Assembly: GCF_000341105.1 (NCBI RefSeq)
Contig: NZ_ANBB01000045.1
Location: forward strand, 106,456 to 170,455
DNA from: Nocardiopsis potens DSM 45234
GTDB taxonomy: Bacteria; Actinomycetota; Actinomycetes; Streptosporangiales; Streptosporangiaceae
Length of the DNA stretch: 64,000 nucleotides
Reading direction: 5' to 3'
Shown: positions 36,611 through 45,361 of the stretch, in pieces
How positions within the stretch are numbered: position 1 is the stretch's first letter
Layout: each line of letters opens with the position of its first letter
The notes under the pieces: generated by a model
What the model saw: the letters and a program-made list of their open reading frames with translations, nothing else
Told to the model about the DNA's origin: nothing
The model's database searches: none
Position numbers and translations under genes: made by a program

Positions 36611-38799
36611 GGACCGCCGCCGCGTACGCGGCGCTGACCGCCGCCGCGGCCGCCCCCGCGCTCGCCCTCGCGCCGATCTACACCGATCCGCTGCGGGCCG
36701 CGGCGATCCTCGCGCTGTGGCCCGCGGCGGCCGTCCCGCTGACCGCGCTGGCCCTGCGCGGCTTCGCCGCGCCCGCCGCGCTGCTGCTCCTGCTGCCGCT
36801 GCCGGTCGCGGGGGTGGCCGCGCTGGCGTACGCGGCCCCGGGGCCGGTCGCCCCGGTCGCGGCGGCGACGCTCGACGCGGTGGCCAACTCCGGTGCGCGC
36901 ATCGTCACCACCGCGGTGCCGTCCGCCGCCACGGTGGACCTGCTCGCCCTGCCCGCGCTGGCCGGATGGCTCTGCGCGGCGGCGGCGGTCCCCGCGCTGC
37001 GCGGCGGGCGGCCGCTGCTCGCGGTCTCCGCCCCCCTGCCGGTGCTCGCCGGGGCGACCGTCCTCAAGGGGCCGGACGCGCCGCACGCCTATGGGCCGGT
37101 GGCGCTGTACGCGCTCGCCTCCATCGCCGTCCTCGTCCTCGCCTCCGCCGGGCCGTCCCGCTCCGGGGCCTCCGCGGCGGACGCCCGCCGGGCCTCCCGC
37201 GGCGGCGGGGCGGACCGCCTCCGGCGGTCGGCCGCGGTCTCCGCCGTGGTGGCGGTGGGCGCGGCGGCCACCACCTACATCGGCCCGCTGGCGCTCTACG
37301 GCAGCTCCGTGGCGCCCGCCGACCTCCGGGACGCGGCCGAACCCGAGGAGGAGGACACCGAGGGCGTCAGCCCGCTGAGCCACCTGCCGCAGTGGGCGGC
37401 CGAGCCGGACCGGCCGCTGCTGAGCGTCGCGGCGGACGAGCCCACCGAGCTGCGCTGGGTCACCCTGTCGGAGTTCGACGGCATCACCTGGCGGCCCGAC
37501 CGCGCCTACCGGGCGTCCTCGGAGGTCCTGCCCGAGCCGGAGGCGCTCGTCCCCCCGGGCGAGGAGCGCTCGGTCGAGGTCGAGGTGCACGGGCTCCCCG
37601 GCGGGTGGCTGCCCGTCGCCGGGGTGCCGCACCGGGTCGAGGGGGCGCCGGTCGCCTACGACCCCGCGTCCTTCACCGTGCGCGCCGCCGGGGCCGACGA
37701 CGGCCTGGAGGGGCTCGGCTACACCGCGACCGGGACCGTGCCCTCCTACGACGAGGAGGCGCTGGCCGCCGCCGAAGCGCCCGACCCGGACCGGTTCGAA
37801 CGCCACCTCCGGCTGCCCGAGGGCGCCCCCGGGCAGCTCCGCTCCATCGCGGCGCTGGTCGAGGACGCCACCCCGTACCAGCGGGCGAACCGCCTCGCCG
37901 GCCACCTGCGGTCCCGCTACGGCTACGACCCCGAGGCCCCCGGCGGGCACGGCTACGCCACCCTCGACCGGCTGCTCGTCGAACCGGGCGAGGACGGCGG
38001 CGGGGGCACCTCCGAGCAGTTCGCCAGCGCCTTCGCCCTGCTCGCGCGGGCGGCCGGGCTGCCCAGCCGGGTGGTGGTCGGGTTCGGCGCCGGCGCGCCG
38101 GACGGCGACGGCGTCCGGCTGGTCCGCACCGGCGACGCGGTGGCCTGGGGCGAGGTCTACCTCGACGGGGTCGGCTGGACGCCGTTCGACGCCACGCCGG
38201 GCGAGCCGGAGCACGGCGGTGCCTCCCCCGTCGGCGAGATGCCCGGGGGCGAGGGCGGGGAGGACGGCGGGGCCTCCGCCGGCCGCGAGGAGCCGGACGA
38301 CTCCTTCTTCCGGACCACCGGCGCCTACCTCGACGTCGGCTTCGCCTGGCGCGCGGCCGCCCTCGCGGTCGCGGCCGTCCCCGCGTCGGTCCTGGTGATC
38401 GGGGCGCTCATCGCCGCCGCCCGGGCGCTCCACCGGCACCGGCGGTTCCACCGCCGGCCGGGCCCGGAGCTGGTCGCCGGGGCATGGCGGGAGCTGCGGG
38501 ACGCCCTGCGGCTCTCCGGCGCCCCTCCCGGCGCGGCGGCCACGGCCGCGGAGGTCGTGGCGGCGGCCGACCGCAGGCTGCCGCCGGAGCCGGGCGGGGA
38601 GCGCGAGTGGAGCGTCGGCGCCGCGGTCACCGCGCTGGCCTTCGCGCCCGAGGCCGACCGGGGCATCGGTGCGGACGCCGCCCGGCGCGCGGCGGACGAG
38701 GTCCGGGAGTACACGCGTGCGCTGCGGCGGAGCCTCCCGCTCCGCCGGCGCCTGCTCTGGTGGGCCGACCCGCGGCCGCTGCTGCGCCGCCCGCCGTGA
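36598..38799 (+). CDS. TgpA-type membrane protein with inactive transglutaminase domain
   Basis: A 733-residue protein: about six N-terminal transmembrane helices (10-240), an extracellular domain (about 250-590), one more helix (about 583-605) and a cytosolic DUF4129-like tail. The transglutaminase core is clear: TSEQFASAFALLARAAGLPS, VVVGFGAG, DAVAWGEVYLDGVGWTPFD. But the catalytic Cys of YCEQF/GDCEDF is Ser472, the catalytic His of DAHAW is Val515; only Asp531 (PFDATP) remains. So it probably cannot crosslink and acts as a binding fold. Start ATG 36598; GTG 36607 would give a neat GTGA overlap with DUF58. It is a MoxR-DUF58-TgpA arrangement as in Pseudomonas tgpA loci. Confidence 0.88.
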   Translation: MGRVRTAAAYAALTAAAAAPALALAPIYTDPLRAAAILALWPAAAVPLTALALRGFAAPAALLLLLPLPVAGVAALAYAAPGPVAPVAAATLDAVANSGARIVTTAVPSAATVDLLALPALAGWLCAAAAVPALRGGRPLLAVSAPLPVLAGATVLKGPDAPHAYGPVALYALASIAVLVLASAGPSRSGASAADARRASRGGGADRLRRSAAVSAVVAVGAAATTYIGPLALYGSSVAPADLRDAAEPEEEDTEGVSPLSHLPQWAAEPDRPLLSVAADEPTELRWVTLSEFDGITWRPDRAYRASSEVLPEPEALVPPGEERSVEVEVHGLPGGWLPVAGVPHRVEGAPVAYDPASFTVRAAGADDGLEGLGYTATGTVPSYDEEALAAAEAPDPDRFERHLRLPEGAPGQLRSIAALVEDATPYQRANRLAGHLRSRYGYDPEAPGGHGYATLDRLLVEPGEDGGGGTSEQFASAFALLARAAGLPSRVVVGFGAGAPDGDGVRLVRTGDAVAWGEVYLDGVGWTPFDATPGEPEHGGASPVGEMPGGEGGEDGGASAGREEPDDSFFRTTGAYLDVGFAWRAAALAVAAVPASVLVIGALIAAARALHRHRRFHRRPGPELVAGAWRELRDALRLSGAPPGAAATAAEVVAAADRRLPPEPGGEREWSVGAAVTALAFAPEADRGIGADAARRAADEVREYTRALRRSLPLRRRLLWWADPRPLLRRPP

Positions 38800-38911
38800 C
38801 CGCGCCGCGCCGCCCCGGCGGCGCGCCCCGACCGCCGCTCCGCCACCGGGCACCGGAGGCGGGGCCCGCGACCACCACCAAGCCGCACGTCCGATCGGAA
38901 GGAGCCGGTCC

Positions 38912-40561
38912 ATGCCCCTGCGCAGGCGGGCCGCCCGCAAGGATCCGTGGAAGGAACTCGGGCTGCACTCCCCGGTGCTCCTGCACCACGGCCGCGAGGC
39001 GGAGCTGTACCGGGCGAAGGGCGAGGCGAACGACGCCCCCGTCGTGGTCAAACTCCTGACCGCGCCGGCCCGCGGGCGCGACGAGATCGAGCGGTGGCGG
39101 ATGCTCTCCTCGCAGAAGGGGATCCTGTCCCTGCTGCAGCAGGGGGTCACGTCGGCCGGGACCCCGTACGCGGTGATGGAGGAGAGCCCCCGGGGCAGCT
39201 ACGCCGACGTGCTCGCCTCCTCGGGGCCGCTCGCCCCGGAGGAGGCGGCCGAGGCGGGCGCCCGCGCGGCCGAGGCGCTGGAGGCCGTCCACCGGCACGG
39301 CCTGCTCCACCACGCGGTGACGCCGGAGAACCTGCTGTGGACCCGGTTCGGTGCGGCGCTGATCGACTTCGGCTCCGCCCTCCCCGCCGATCGGCCGTTC
39401 CCGCCCGCCGCCTACGGGCCGTCCACCGTCGGCCACGTGCCGCCGGAGGAGTTCCGCGGCGGCGCGCCCGCGCCGGCGTCGGACGTCTACCGGCTGGCGT
39501 CCACCCTGTGGTGCCTGCTCGCCGGCCGCCTTCCCTTCGCCGACGACGGGGGCCCGGTCGCCCCCGACGCCTACGCCGACCGGGTGCTGCGCCTCCCCGC
39601 GCCGCGGGTGCCGCGCGGCGACGTGCCGGACCGGCTGGCCGGCGCGCTGGCGCACGCGCTGGACCCCGACCCGGCGGCGCGGCCGGAGAGCGCGGCGCGG
39701 TTCGCCCGCATCCTGCGGGGGGAGGAGGAGCCGCGGCCGCGGCCGGTGTCGCTCGCGCATTGGGCCGACACCGGCACCGGAACCGGAACCCGGGCCCGCG
39801 CCGAGGACGGCTCCGCCGAGATCGGATCGGGCGCGGACCCGGCCGGGCGGGAGACCGCGGCGCAGGCGGTCGCGGTCCCGGTCGCCGGTCCCGCGCCGGA
39901 GCCCGGCGGGCCCGCCGCCGGACCGGGCCCCGGGCGGGACGCGGAGGAGGGGGAGGCGGACTTCTCCACCGCCGGGCGCGACCGGGGCGACGGCCCCGTC
40001 CGCCGGATGGACGCGGCGGAGTCCGCGGCCCGCCCGCCGCGCAGGGTGCTGCCGCTGGTCGCACTGGCCGCGGCCGCCGCCGTGGTGGCGCTGGCGGGCG
40101 CCGCGGTGCTCTTCACCGGGGGCGGCGAACCCGGCGGCGGCGCGAGCGCGGCCGCCCAGGAGGACGGGAGGGCGGCCGAGGAGCGCGCGGCCGAGGAGGA
40201 GCGGGCGGACGACGAGCGCGCCGCGGAGGAGGAGGTGGCGCGTGCGCTCGCGGACGAGGCCGACCGCTCCGCGGAGCCCTCGGCGGCACCGGGCGCGCCG
40301 GCCGAGGTGGAGATCCGCGACGGGACCATCAGCGCCGCCCTCAGCTGGACCCCCGCCCCCGGAGCCGACGCCCCGCACTACATCGTCGGCGGCCCCGACG
40401 GCCGGGACCCCCAGACCATGGCCCACGCCCCGCCCGGCGCCTCCACGGCCGAGGTCACCGGCCTCAACCCCGAGGTCGACTACTGCTTCCGCGTCGTCGC
40501 GGTCTACACCGCCGAAGAACTCGGCCGCTCGGAGGAGGTGTGCACGGACCGGGGCGCGTGA
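38912..40561 (+). CDS. Membrane Ser/Thr pseudokinase with fibronectin type III domain
   Basis: A 549-residue protein with ATG at 38912 and GGAAGGAG eight bases upstream. The N-terminal kinase fold (about 15-275) keeps the ATP-anchoring Lys47 (VVVKLL) and the DFG Asp152 (LIDFGSA), but the catalytic loop reads HHAVTPENLL: the HRD Asp is Ala135 and the following Lys is Thr. The glycine loop is also poor (HHGREAELYRA). Phosphotransfer is therefore unlikely. A linker leads to one transmembrane helix (about 374-395, VLPLVALAAAAAVVALAG), an Ala/Glu-rich stalk and an extracellular FN3-like domain (APHYIVGG, STAEVTGLNPEVDYCFRVVA). Last large gene of the MoxR cluster, likely a structural sensor. Confidence 0.85.
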   Translation: MPLRRRAARKDPWKELGLHSPVLLHHGREAELYRAKGEANDAPVVVKLLTAPARGRDEIERWRMLSSQKGILSLLQQGVTSAGTPYAVMEESPRGSYADVLASSGPLAPEEAAEAGARAAEALEAVHRHGLLHHAVTPENLLWTRFGAALIDFGSALPADRPFPPAAYGPSTVGHVPPEEFRGGAPAPASDVYRLASTLWCLLAGRLPFADDGGPVAPDAYADRVLRLPAPRVPRGDVPDRLAGALAHALDPDPAARPESAARFARILRGEEEPRPRPVSLAHWADTGTGTGTRARAEDGSAEIGSGADPAGRETAAQAVAVPVAGPAPEPGGPAAGPGPGRDAEEGEADFSTAGRDRGDGPVRRMDAAESAARPPRRVLPLVALAAAAAVVALAGAAVLFTGGGEPGGGASAAAQEDGRAAEERAAEEERADDERAAEEEVARALADEADRSAEPSAAPGAPAEVEIRDGTISAALSWTPAPGADAPHYIVGGPDGRDPQTMAHAPPGASTAEVTGLNPEVDYCFRVVAVYTAEELGRSEEVCTDRGA

Positions 40562-40625
40562 GCGAGGAGGAGACCGGAACCCGGCCCTGGCGGGCCGGGA
40601 AGCAGAGAGAGGAGGGCGCTGGACC

Positions 40626-41105
40626 GTGGGCTTCGTCATGGAGGTCTTCAACCTGCTGGGGCCGCAGGTGGTCTTCGCGAACATCATGGGGGCGCTGGCC
40701 GTCACCGCTGCGCTCGCGTTCCCGGCCCGCAACGCGATCGCGAAGGCCCTGAACCGGAAGGTCACCGAGCATTCCTACGCATTGGAAGGCGAGATCGTGG
40801 CCAGGAAGAGGAAAATCGCCGCCATGCCGAGCCGGCTCATGGCCCTGGACGCGAGGGACCTGTACGGGAAGATCGCCCATTCCGTTTACCAGGCGACCCA
40901 GGGGGTCCTGGCGAACGAGACGCGCTTCGGCGCCTCGCTCCTGCTGGGAACGCGCAGGACGCGCCGGATCGCGATGAAGGCGGCGCGCAAGGCCACCGGG
41001 ATGAGCCGTTCGGATCTGCTGGTCCCGGATAACCGCCGGCGAATGCTGGACGGTGCCGGACTCAGCCCTCACCGGCCGACGCTGAACCGTCCGGGAAGGC
41101 AGTGA
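40626..41105 (+). CDS. Small membrane protein with basic C-terminal domain
   Basis: A 159-residue protein. GTG at 40626 with GGAGGG nine bases upstream. One or two helices near the N-terminus (MEVFNLLGPQVVFANIMGAL, AVTAALAFPA), then a basic amphipathic region (ALNRKVTEHSYALEGEIVAR, TRRTRRIAMKAARKATG). Not recognised. It is the first of four small membrane genes following the pseudokinase on the same strand with 20-72-base gaps, so probably part of the same transcript. Confidence 0.6.
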   Translation: MGFVMEVFNLLGPQVVFANIMGALAVTAALAFPARNAIAKALNRKVTEHSYALEGEIVARKRKIAAMPSRLMALDARDLYGKIAHSVYQATQGVLANETRFGASLLLGTRRTRRIAMKAARKATGMSRSDLLVPDNRRRMLDGAGLSPHRPTLNRPGRQ

Positions 41106-41124
41106 GAGTGAGAGGTATCTGGGT

Positions 41125-41544
41125 GTGATGATCTTTTTCGCGGGGGCTCTGTTCACCGCGGTGGCGGTGGTCTCGCATGTGCTCTGGATCGGATCCGCCG
41201 TGCGCCGGGGGTGTCCGAGAGGGCGTGCGGCCCGGCCGGCCCGGTTGTTCGCGGACGCCGCGGGCGTGGCCGACCTGGCCGGCCGCGTGGCCCACCGCGA
41301 CCTCGATGTGGAGGAGAGGCGGCGGGAGCTGAACCGGGCCTTGGCAGAGGAGTTCGAGCGTGCCGGTGCCGAGGAGGGCGCCCGGTCCGCCGACGGGCCG
41401 GGAGCGGAGCGCACGGCGCCGCACGGCCGGGTCGAACACCCCGGGACCGGTTCCGACGGGGGCGTTCGAGGACTCGACGAGGATCTGGAGTCCGTGAGAG
41501 CCCTGCTCTCCAGGATGGAGGGGAGGGCGAGCGCGCATGGATGA
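41125..41544 (+). CDS. Small single-pass membrane protein with coiled coil
   Basis: A 139-residue protein. GTG at 41125 followed by ATG; RBS GAGAGG. An N-terminal membrane helix (MMIFFAGALFTAVAVVSHVL) is followed by a helical charged region (RDLDVEERRRELNRALAEEF), a Gly/Pro-rich spacer and a final helix (DEDLESVRALLSRME). Not recognised; the topology resembles the gene at 47695-48246. Confidence 0.6.
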   Translation: MMIFFAGALFTAVAVVSHVLWIGSAVRRGCPRGRAARPARLFADAAGVADLAGRVAHRDLDVEERRRELNRALAEEFERAGAEEGARSADGPGAERTAPHGRVEHPGTGSDGGVRGLDEDLESVRALLSRMEGRASAHG

Positions 41545-41613
41545 CGGTTCGGTCCGCGCTGACAGGCCCTCCGGTCACCTGGCCGGATTCCCGGGTACGG
41601 CTCGGAGGGGCAC

Positions 41614-42471
41614 GTGACGCCTTTTCTCGCCGCCATGGCGGTGTGGGGACTCGCGATCGCGGTGGGCGGCGCGGGGGTCGCGCTGTCCGCGCTCCCGTAC
41701 CTCGTCGAACTGGCCTCGAAGCGCAAGCAGCTCTCGGACACCAGGGCGGACAACCCGGTGGGAGCCGAGGAGCAGCTGTTCGTCGCCAATACCGCAGATT
41801 GGGAGCGGGAAACCGAGAACCCGGCGGTCGTCGATGCCGCCGCCACCGAAGGGGAGGCGTATTTCAAAGCCGCCGGGGCCGATTTCGAACATCAGGCCGG
41901 AATCGAGATGACGGCGAAGTTCATCTGCGACGACCTTCAGCGGCGAGGGGCTCTCGAAACCGGATGGCACCAGCTCAAAGACCGGGACCCCGAGCAGATC
42001 GAAGTGCGCCCGGTGAGGGGGCGCCTCACTCGGAGGGAGGCGAAGAAGTTCCAGAAGTATCTTCGGAGCATCAGCGCCGGCCGAAGGGAATTGAGGCGGG
42101 CGCTCGGATCGCTCTCCCTTCCTGGGCTCGAAATGCCGCAGGTCACCCTTGAGCAGGTTCAGAGGGAAGGGCTGCCGGGGTTCCGCGATTGGTTGAGCTC
42201 TCTCATGCGCGGATACTCCAAGACCGTCGATCAATTGGCGGAGAAGAAAGGCTGGGACGTGTTCCTCGGCGTGCTGAGGGAAAGGGAGCACTTGGGGGGT
42301 CGCAGGCTTCCCCGCAGGTCGCGGATCCAGAGCGCCGATCCTCGGTCGCTTCCGGGAAAGAGCCCGGGCAAGGAGGAATTCCAGAAGAAGCCCCTGGGCT
42401 CGGTCAAACCGAACGGCCGGAATCGGTGGTTCGCCTCCCGGCGAGGAGCGGGAAGGAAGAGTGCGCGATGA
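41614..42471 (+). CDS. Membrane-anchored protein of unknown function
   Basis: A 285-residue protein. GTG at 41614 preceded by GGAGGGG. One N-terminal membrane helix (about 5-30), then a largely helical, charged cytosolic or external part: ANTADWERETENPAVVDAAA, a central block GWHQLKDRDPEQIEVRPVRG and a helix LTRREAKKFQKYLRSI. The last about 50 residues are basic and disordered (GKSPGKEEFQKKPLGSVKPN). A counted 60-base sample (42061-42120) is 67% GC, lower than surrounding genes, and codon use is more relaxed, hinting at separate origin. Not recognised. Confidence 0.6.
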   Translation: MTPFLAAMAVWGLAIAVGGAGVALSALPYLVELASKRKQLSDTRADNPVGAEEQLFVANTADWERETENPAVVDAAATEGEAYFKAAGADFEHQAGIEMTAKFICDDLQRRGALETGWHQLKDRDPEQIEVRPVRGRLTRREAKKFQKYLRSISAGRRELRRALGSLSLPGLEMPQVTLEQVQREGLPGFRDWLSSLMRGYSKTVDQLAEKKGWDVFLGVLREREHLGGRRLPRRSRIQSADPRSLPGKSPGKEEFQKKPLGSVKPNGRNRWFASRRGAGRKSAR

Positions 42472-42543
42472 TGGAGCCGCAAGCGGCCCGGACAGGGCAC
42501 GGGCGCAGCCGTTTCCCAGGGCCCGCGAGGGGGGAGTGCGCCG

Positions 42544-43017
42544 ATGCCGCCGACTGACGTGATCGCCATGGTGCTCATGGCCGCGGCGGCCGGGGTGGGC
42601 CTGGCCGCCTGGGCGGGCCTGTTCAAGGACGGGGCCGTCCGGGCCGGACGGGACCTGGAGAACCGCCGGGACGCGGAGTCGGCCCTGGCGACCGGAGAGG
42701 CGCTGCCCAAGCAGGCCGAGCTGCTCCGGAGCAAGGAGGCCCTCGTCGCCGAGGTCGTGCGGACGGTGCGTGCGGGCGGCCCCGACGAGCAGAGCGCCGC
42801 GAAGGTGGAGCGCGCCCTCGAGCGGATCGACGCGATCGACCGGGAGGCCGAGGAGGTCCGGGCGCGGGTGGAGGCGCGGCGGGAGGAGATCGAGCGGGAG
42901 TACGCCGGGCTGATCGAGGAGCGGCGGGCGGCCGCGCGCACCATGAACCTGTGGCGGTGCGCGACGCTGGTGTGCGCCGTGGCGGGGGCCGTGCTGCTGG
43001 GGGTCGGGCTGGTCTGA
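42544..43017 (+). CDS. Small two-helix membrane protein with central coiled coil
   Basis: A 157-residue protein. ATG at 42544 with GGGGGAG seven bases upstream. Membrane helix 1 (about 6-27), a long charged coiled coil (about 35-125, e.g. KVERALERIDAIDREAEEVR and ARREEIEREYAGLIEERRA), and membrane helix 2 at the C-terminus (CATLVCAVAGAVLLGVGLV). A hairpin-anchored coiled coil of this size could tie two membrane points together. Last gene of the rightward run; terminator follows. Confidence 0.6.
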   Translation: MPPTDVIAMVLMAAAAGVGLAAWAGLFKDGAVRAGRDLENRRDAESALATGEALPKQAELLRSKEALVAEVVRTVRAGGPDEQSAAKVERALERIDAIDREAEEVRARVEARREEIEREYAGLIEERRAAARTMNLWRCATLVCAVAGAVLLGVGLV

Positions 43018-43018
43018 G

Positions 43019-43054
43019 CCGGGCCGGCCGGCCCGGGGAGGGCGGCCGGCCCGG
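43019..43054. terminator. Bidirectional terminator between convergent genes
   Basis: Perfect 12-bp stem CCGGGCCGGCCG (43019-43030) with CGGCCGGCCCGG (43043-43054), between the small membrane gene and the leftward NAD+ synthetase gene. Confidence 0.75.
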
Positions 43055-43062
43055 TGGGGCGG

Positions 43063-44802
43063 TCAGCTCCAGCGGCTGGTGATGGGGAGCCGGCGGTCGC
43101 GGCCGAGGTTGCGGCGGGTGATCTTGGGGCCGGGCGGGTAGGCGCGGCGGATGTGCTCGGCCCGGTCGACCAGGCGCACCACCCGGCGGACCAGGTCCGG
43201 CGGGAAGCCGTCCGCGATCAGCGCCCGGACCCCCTTGTCCGTGCCGATGTAGGACTCCAGCAGCGCGTCGAGCAGCCGCTGCTCCGGCAGCGGCGGGCCG
43301 TCCGGGGCGCTCCGGCGCGGCGGGCGGTCGATGCAGCCCTCCGGGACCGGCGCGGGCTCGCCGTCCCGGGCCGCGGCGGCGTTCCTCCACCGGGCCAGCT
43401 CCCGCACCAGCGACGCCCAGCAGTCCTTCAGCGGGGCGAAGGCCCCGTTCGGGTCGCCGTAGTGGCCGCACAGGCCCATCGCGAGCTGGCTCTTGTCCGC
43501 CGTGGCCAGCATCAGGTGCCCCTCCTCGGCGGCGATCGCGGCCGCGATCCCGCCCCGGACCCGGTCCTCCAGGGCGGGCAGCGCGCCCGGCGCGGCGTCG
43601 ATCTCGGTCCGGAAGGCGTCCGCGAGGGCGGCGACCGGCTGCAGCCGGCGCACCAGGCCGCCGCGCTTCACCGCGTCCTCCGCGTCCGCGGTCTCCTCCA
43701 GCGTGGTGGTCTCCCCCGGTGTCAGCAGGGCGTGCACGTTCTCCGCGCCCACCGCGTCCGCGGCGATCGCGGCGGTCAGCGCCGAGTCCACGCCGCCCGA
43801 GACGTCCACCAGGACCGAGGAGAACCCGTTCTTCCGCACATGGTCGCGGACCCCGGTGACCAGGGCCTGGTACACCTCCCCGGTGTCGTCCACCGGGTCC
43901 GGGCGCGGCGTGAGGACCGGGGCGCCCGCCTCGTAGCGGGCCGGGGGAGCGGTGGGGATGACGTGGCGCACCACGGGCCGCCCGGCGGCGGTGCCGGGCA
44001 GCTCGGCCACCGGCGGCCCCTCCGGCAGCTCGACGTCGGTGACCAGCAGCGCCTCCTCGAACTGCGGGGCGCGCGCGAGCAGCTCGCCGTTGGCGTCGAC
44101 GATGAGGGAGTCCCCCTCGAAGACCAGCTCGTCCTGGCCTCCGGTCATGTTGACGTAGCCGACCGCCGCGCCGGTCTCGCGGGCCCGGCGCCCGCACAGC
44201 TCCAGGCGGACGTCGTCCTTGTGCCGCTCGTACGGAGAGCCGTTCAGGGTGATGAGCATGCCGGCCCCGGCCTCCCGCACGGCCGACACCGGCCCCCCGT
44301 CCTGCCATAGGTCCTCGCAGATGGCGAAGGCGATGTCGGCCCCGTGCAGGCGCAGCACCGGGAGCGCGTCGCCGGGGACGAAGTAGCGGAACTCGTCGAA
44401 CACGCCGTAGTTCGGGAGGTGGTGCTTGGCCGCGACCAGCCGCACCGCGCCGCGGTGGAGCACGGCCAGCGAGTTCTGCGGCGCGCCGGCCGGTGCGCCC
44501 GGACCCGGGCGCCCGCCGGCGCGCCGGCTGAGGAAGCCCACCACGGACGGCATCTCGCCGAGCCCCTCCGCGGCCAGCCGCGCCGCGAGCCGGTGCGTGG
44601 CGGTGATCGAAGCGGAGACGAAGTCGTTCCGCAGGGCCAGGTCCTCGACGGAGTAGCCGGTCACCACCATTTCCGGGAACACGGCCATATGGGCTCCAGC
44701 TTCGTTCGCCGACCGGGCGAAGGCGACGACGCTGTCGCAGTTTCCCTCCAGATCGCCCACGGTGGGGTTCATCTGGGCCAGAGCTATTCGGATTCTCAGC
44801 AC
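43063..44802 (-). CDS. nadE: Glutamine-dependent NAD+ synthetase
   Basis: A 579-residue two-domain enzyme converting deamido-NAD+ to NAD+ with glutamine and ATP. The N-terminal nitrilase-like glutaminase has its triad: Glu in FPEMVVTGY, Lys in AAKHHLPNYGVFDE, Cys in FAICEDLWQDGG. The C-terminal synthetase has the PP-loop SGGVDSALTAAIAAD and the STADKSQLAMG-like ATADKSQLAMG block, and ends with the Arg-rich KITRRNLGRDRRLPI tail. Start: GTG at 44802 (MLRIRIALAQMNPTVGD) with no Shine-Dalgarno; TACGAT lies about six bases upstream, compatible with a leaderless mRNA. Upstream GTGs exist. Final step of NAD synthesis; a single gene. Confidence 0.95.
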   Translation of the reverse strand: MLRIRIALAQMNPTVGDLEGNCDSVVAFARSANEAGAHMAVFPEMVVTGYSVEDLALRNDFVSASITATHRLAARLAAEGLGEMPSVVGFLSRRAGGRPGPGAPAGAPQNSLAVLHRGAVRLVAAKHHLPNYGVFDEFRYFVPGDALPVLRLHGADIAFAICEDLWQDGGPVSAVREAGAGMLITLNGSPYERHKDDVRLELCGRRARETGAAVGYVNMTGGQDELVFEGDSLIVDANGELLARAPQFEEALLVTDVELPEGPPVAELPGTAAGRPVVRHVIPTAPPARYEAGAPVLTPRPDPVDDTGEVYQALVTGVRDHVRKNGFSSVLVDVSGGVDSALTAAIAADAVGAENVHALLTPGETTTLEETADAEDAVKRGGLVRRLQPVAALADAFRTEIDAAPGALPALEDRVRGGIAAAIAAEEGHLMLATADKSQLAMGLCGHYGDPNGAFAPLKDCWASLVRELARWRNAAAARDGEPAPVPEGCIDRPPRRSAPDGPPLPEQRLLDALLESYIGTDKGVRALIADGFPPDLVRRVVRLVDRAEHIRRAYPPGPKITRRNLGRDRRLPITSRWS

Positions 44803-45361
44803 GGGGGAATCGTAACCGAGAAACACAAGGGCCCCGCACCCCCGTGGTTCGGCAATACGGTTCCATCTTTCGGTGGAGGTGTCGCGCCGAATGCGGGGAG
44901 AAGATGTCCGAAAAGCGTTGCGCAGAGATGGGACGAGTGGCGGCGCACACCAATGCTCGGTGTTCTCGGAAGAGAACACCTAGGGCGTCCGAACAGTTCT
45001 CCGCCGGCGCCGGAGAGGCGTGGCCAGGACTCTCGTTCGCAGTGGTCACGGAGGGTTTGCGGGGGTGCCTGCCGGGTGCCCGGGGAATCGGTCTCCGGGC
45101 GGCCCGGAATTCGCCGCGGATCCGGCGCGGGCGGTTTGCGCGGATGCGCCGCGCTGTCGTTCTCTGGGTGGCGGCGCTCACACCCCGACGCGCCCCTTCC
45201 GGGCGCCTCCGCCGGAGAACTCGACGGACCGTCGCCCCGCGCATCCGGAACGTCATCAGAAATCCCCCGGCGTGCCGAGCACGCCCTCCCCCGAATCCTG
45301 CACGCACGGTCGCGGAGCGAGACAACGCGGTCTCCGCCGACGACGAAAGGGAACCCTCCCC
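44803..45361. other. Divergent intergenic region with a perfect hairpin
   Basis: About 560 bases between nadE and the symporter gene, with no supported ORF. At 44959-44980 is a perfect inverted repeat: GGTGTTCTC, loop GGAA, GAGAACACC, on its own a candidate operator or RNA hairpin. I looked for glycine-riboswitch core motifs because such switches often precede this symporter family and did not find them. Confidence 0.5.

Noticed and set aside
41125..42471. Phage or transposon remnants in the lower-GC membrane genes
   Set aside because: No transposase, integrase or terminal repeats; each ORF has its own RBS and is intact.
44803..45361. Glycine riboswitch ahead of the alanine/glycine symporter
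   Set aside because: I looked for the conserved aptamer cores and saw none; only a simple hairpin at 44959-44980 is supported.
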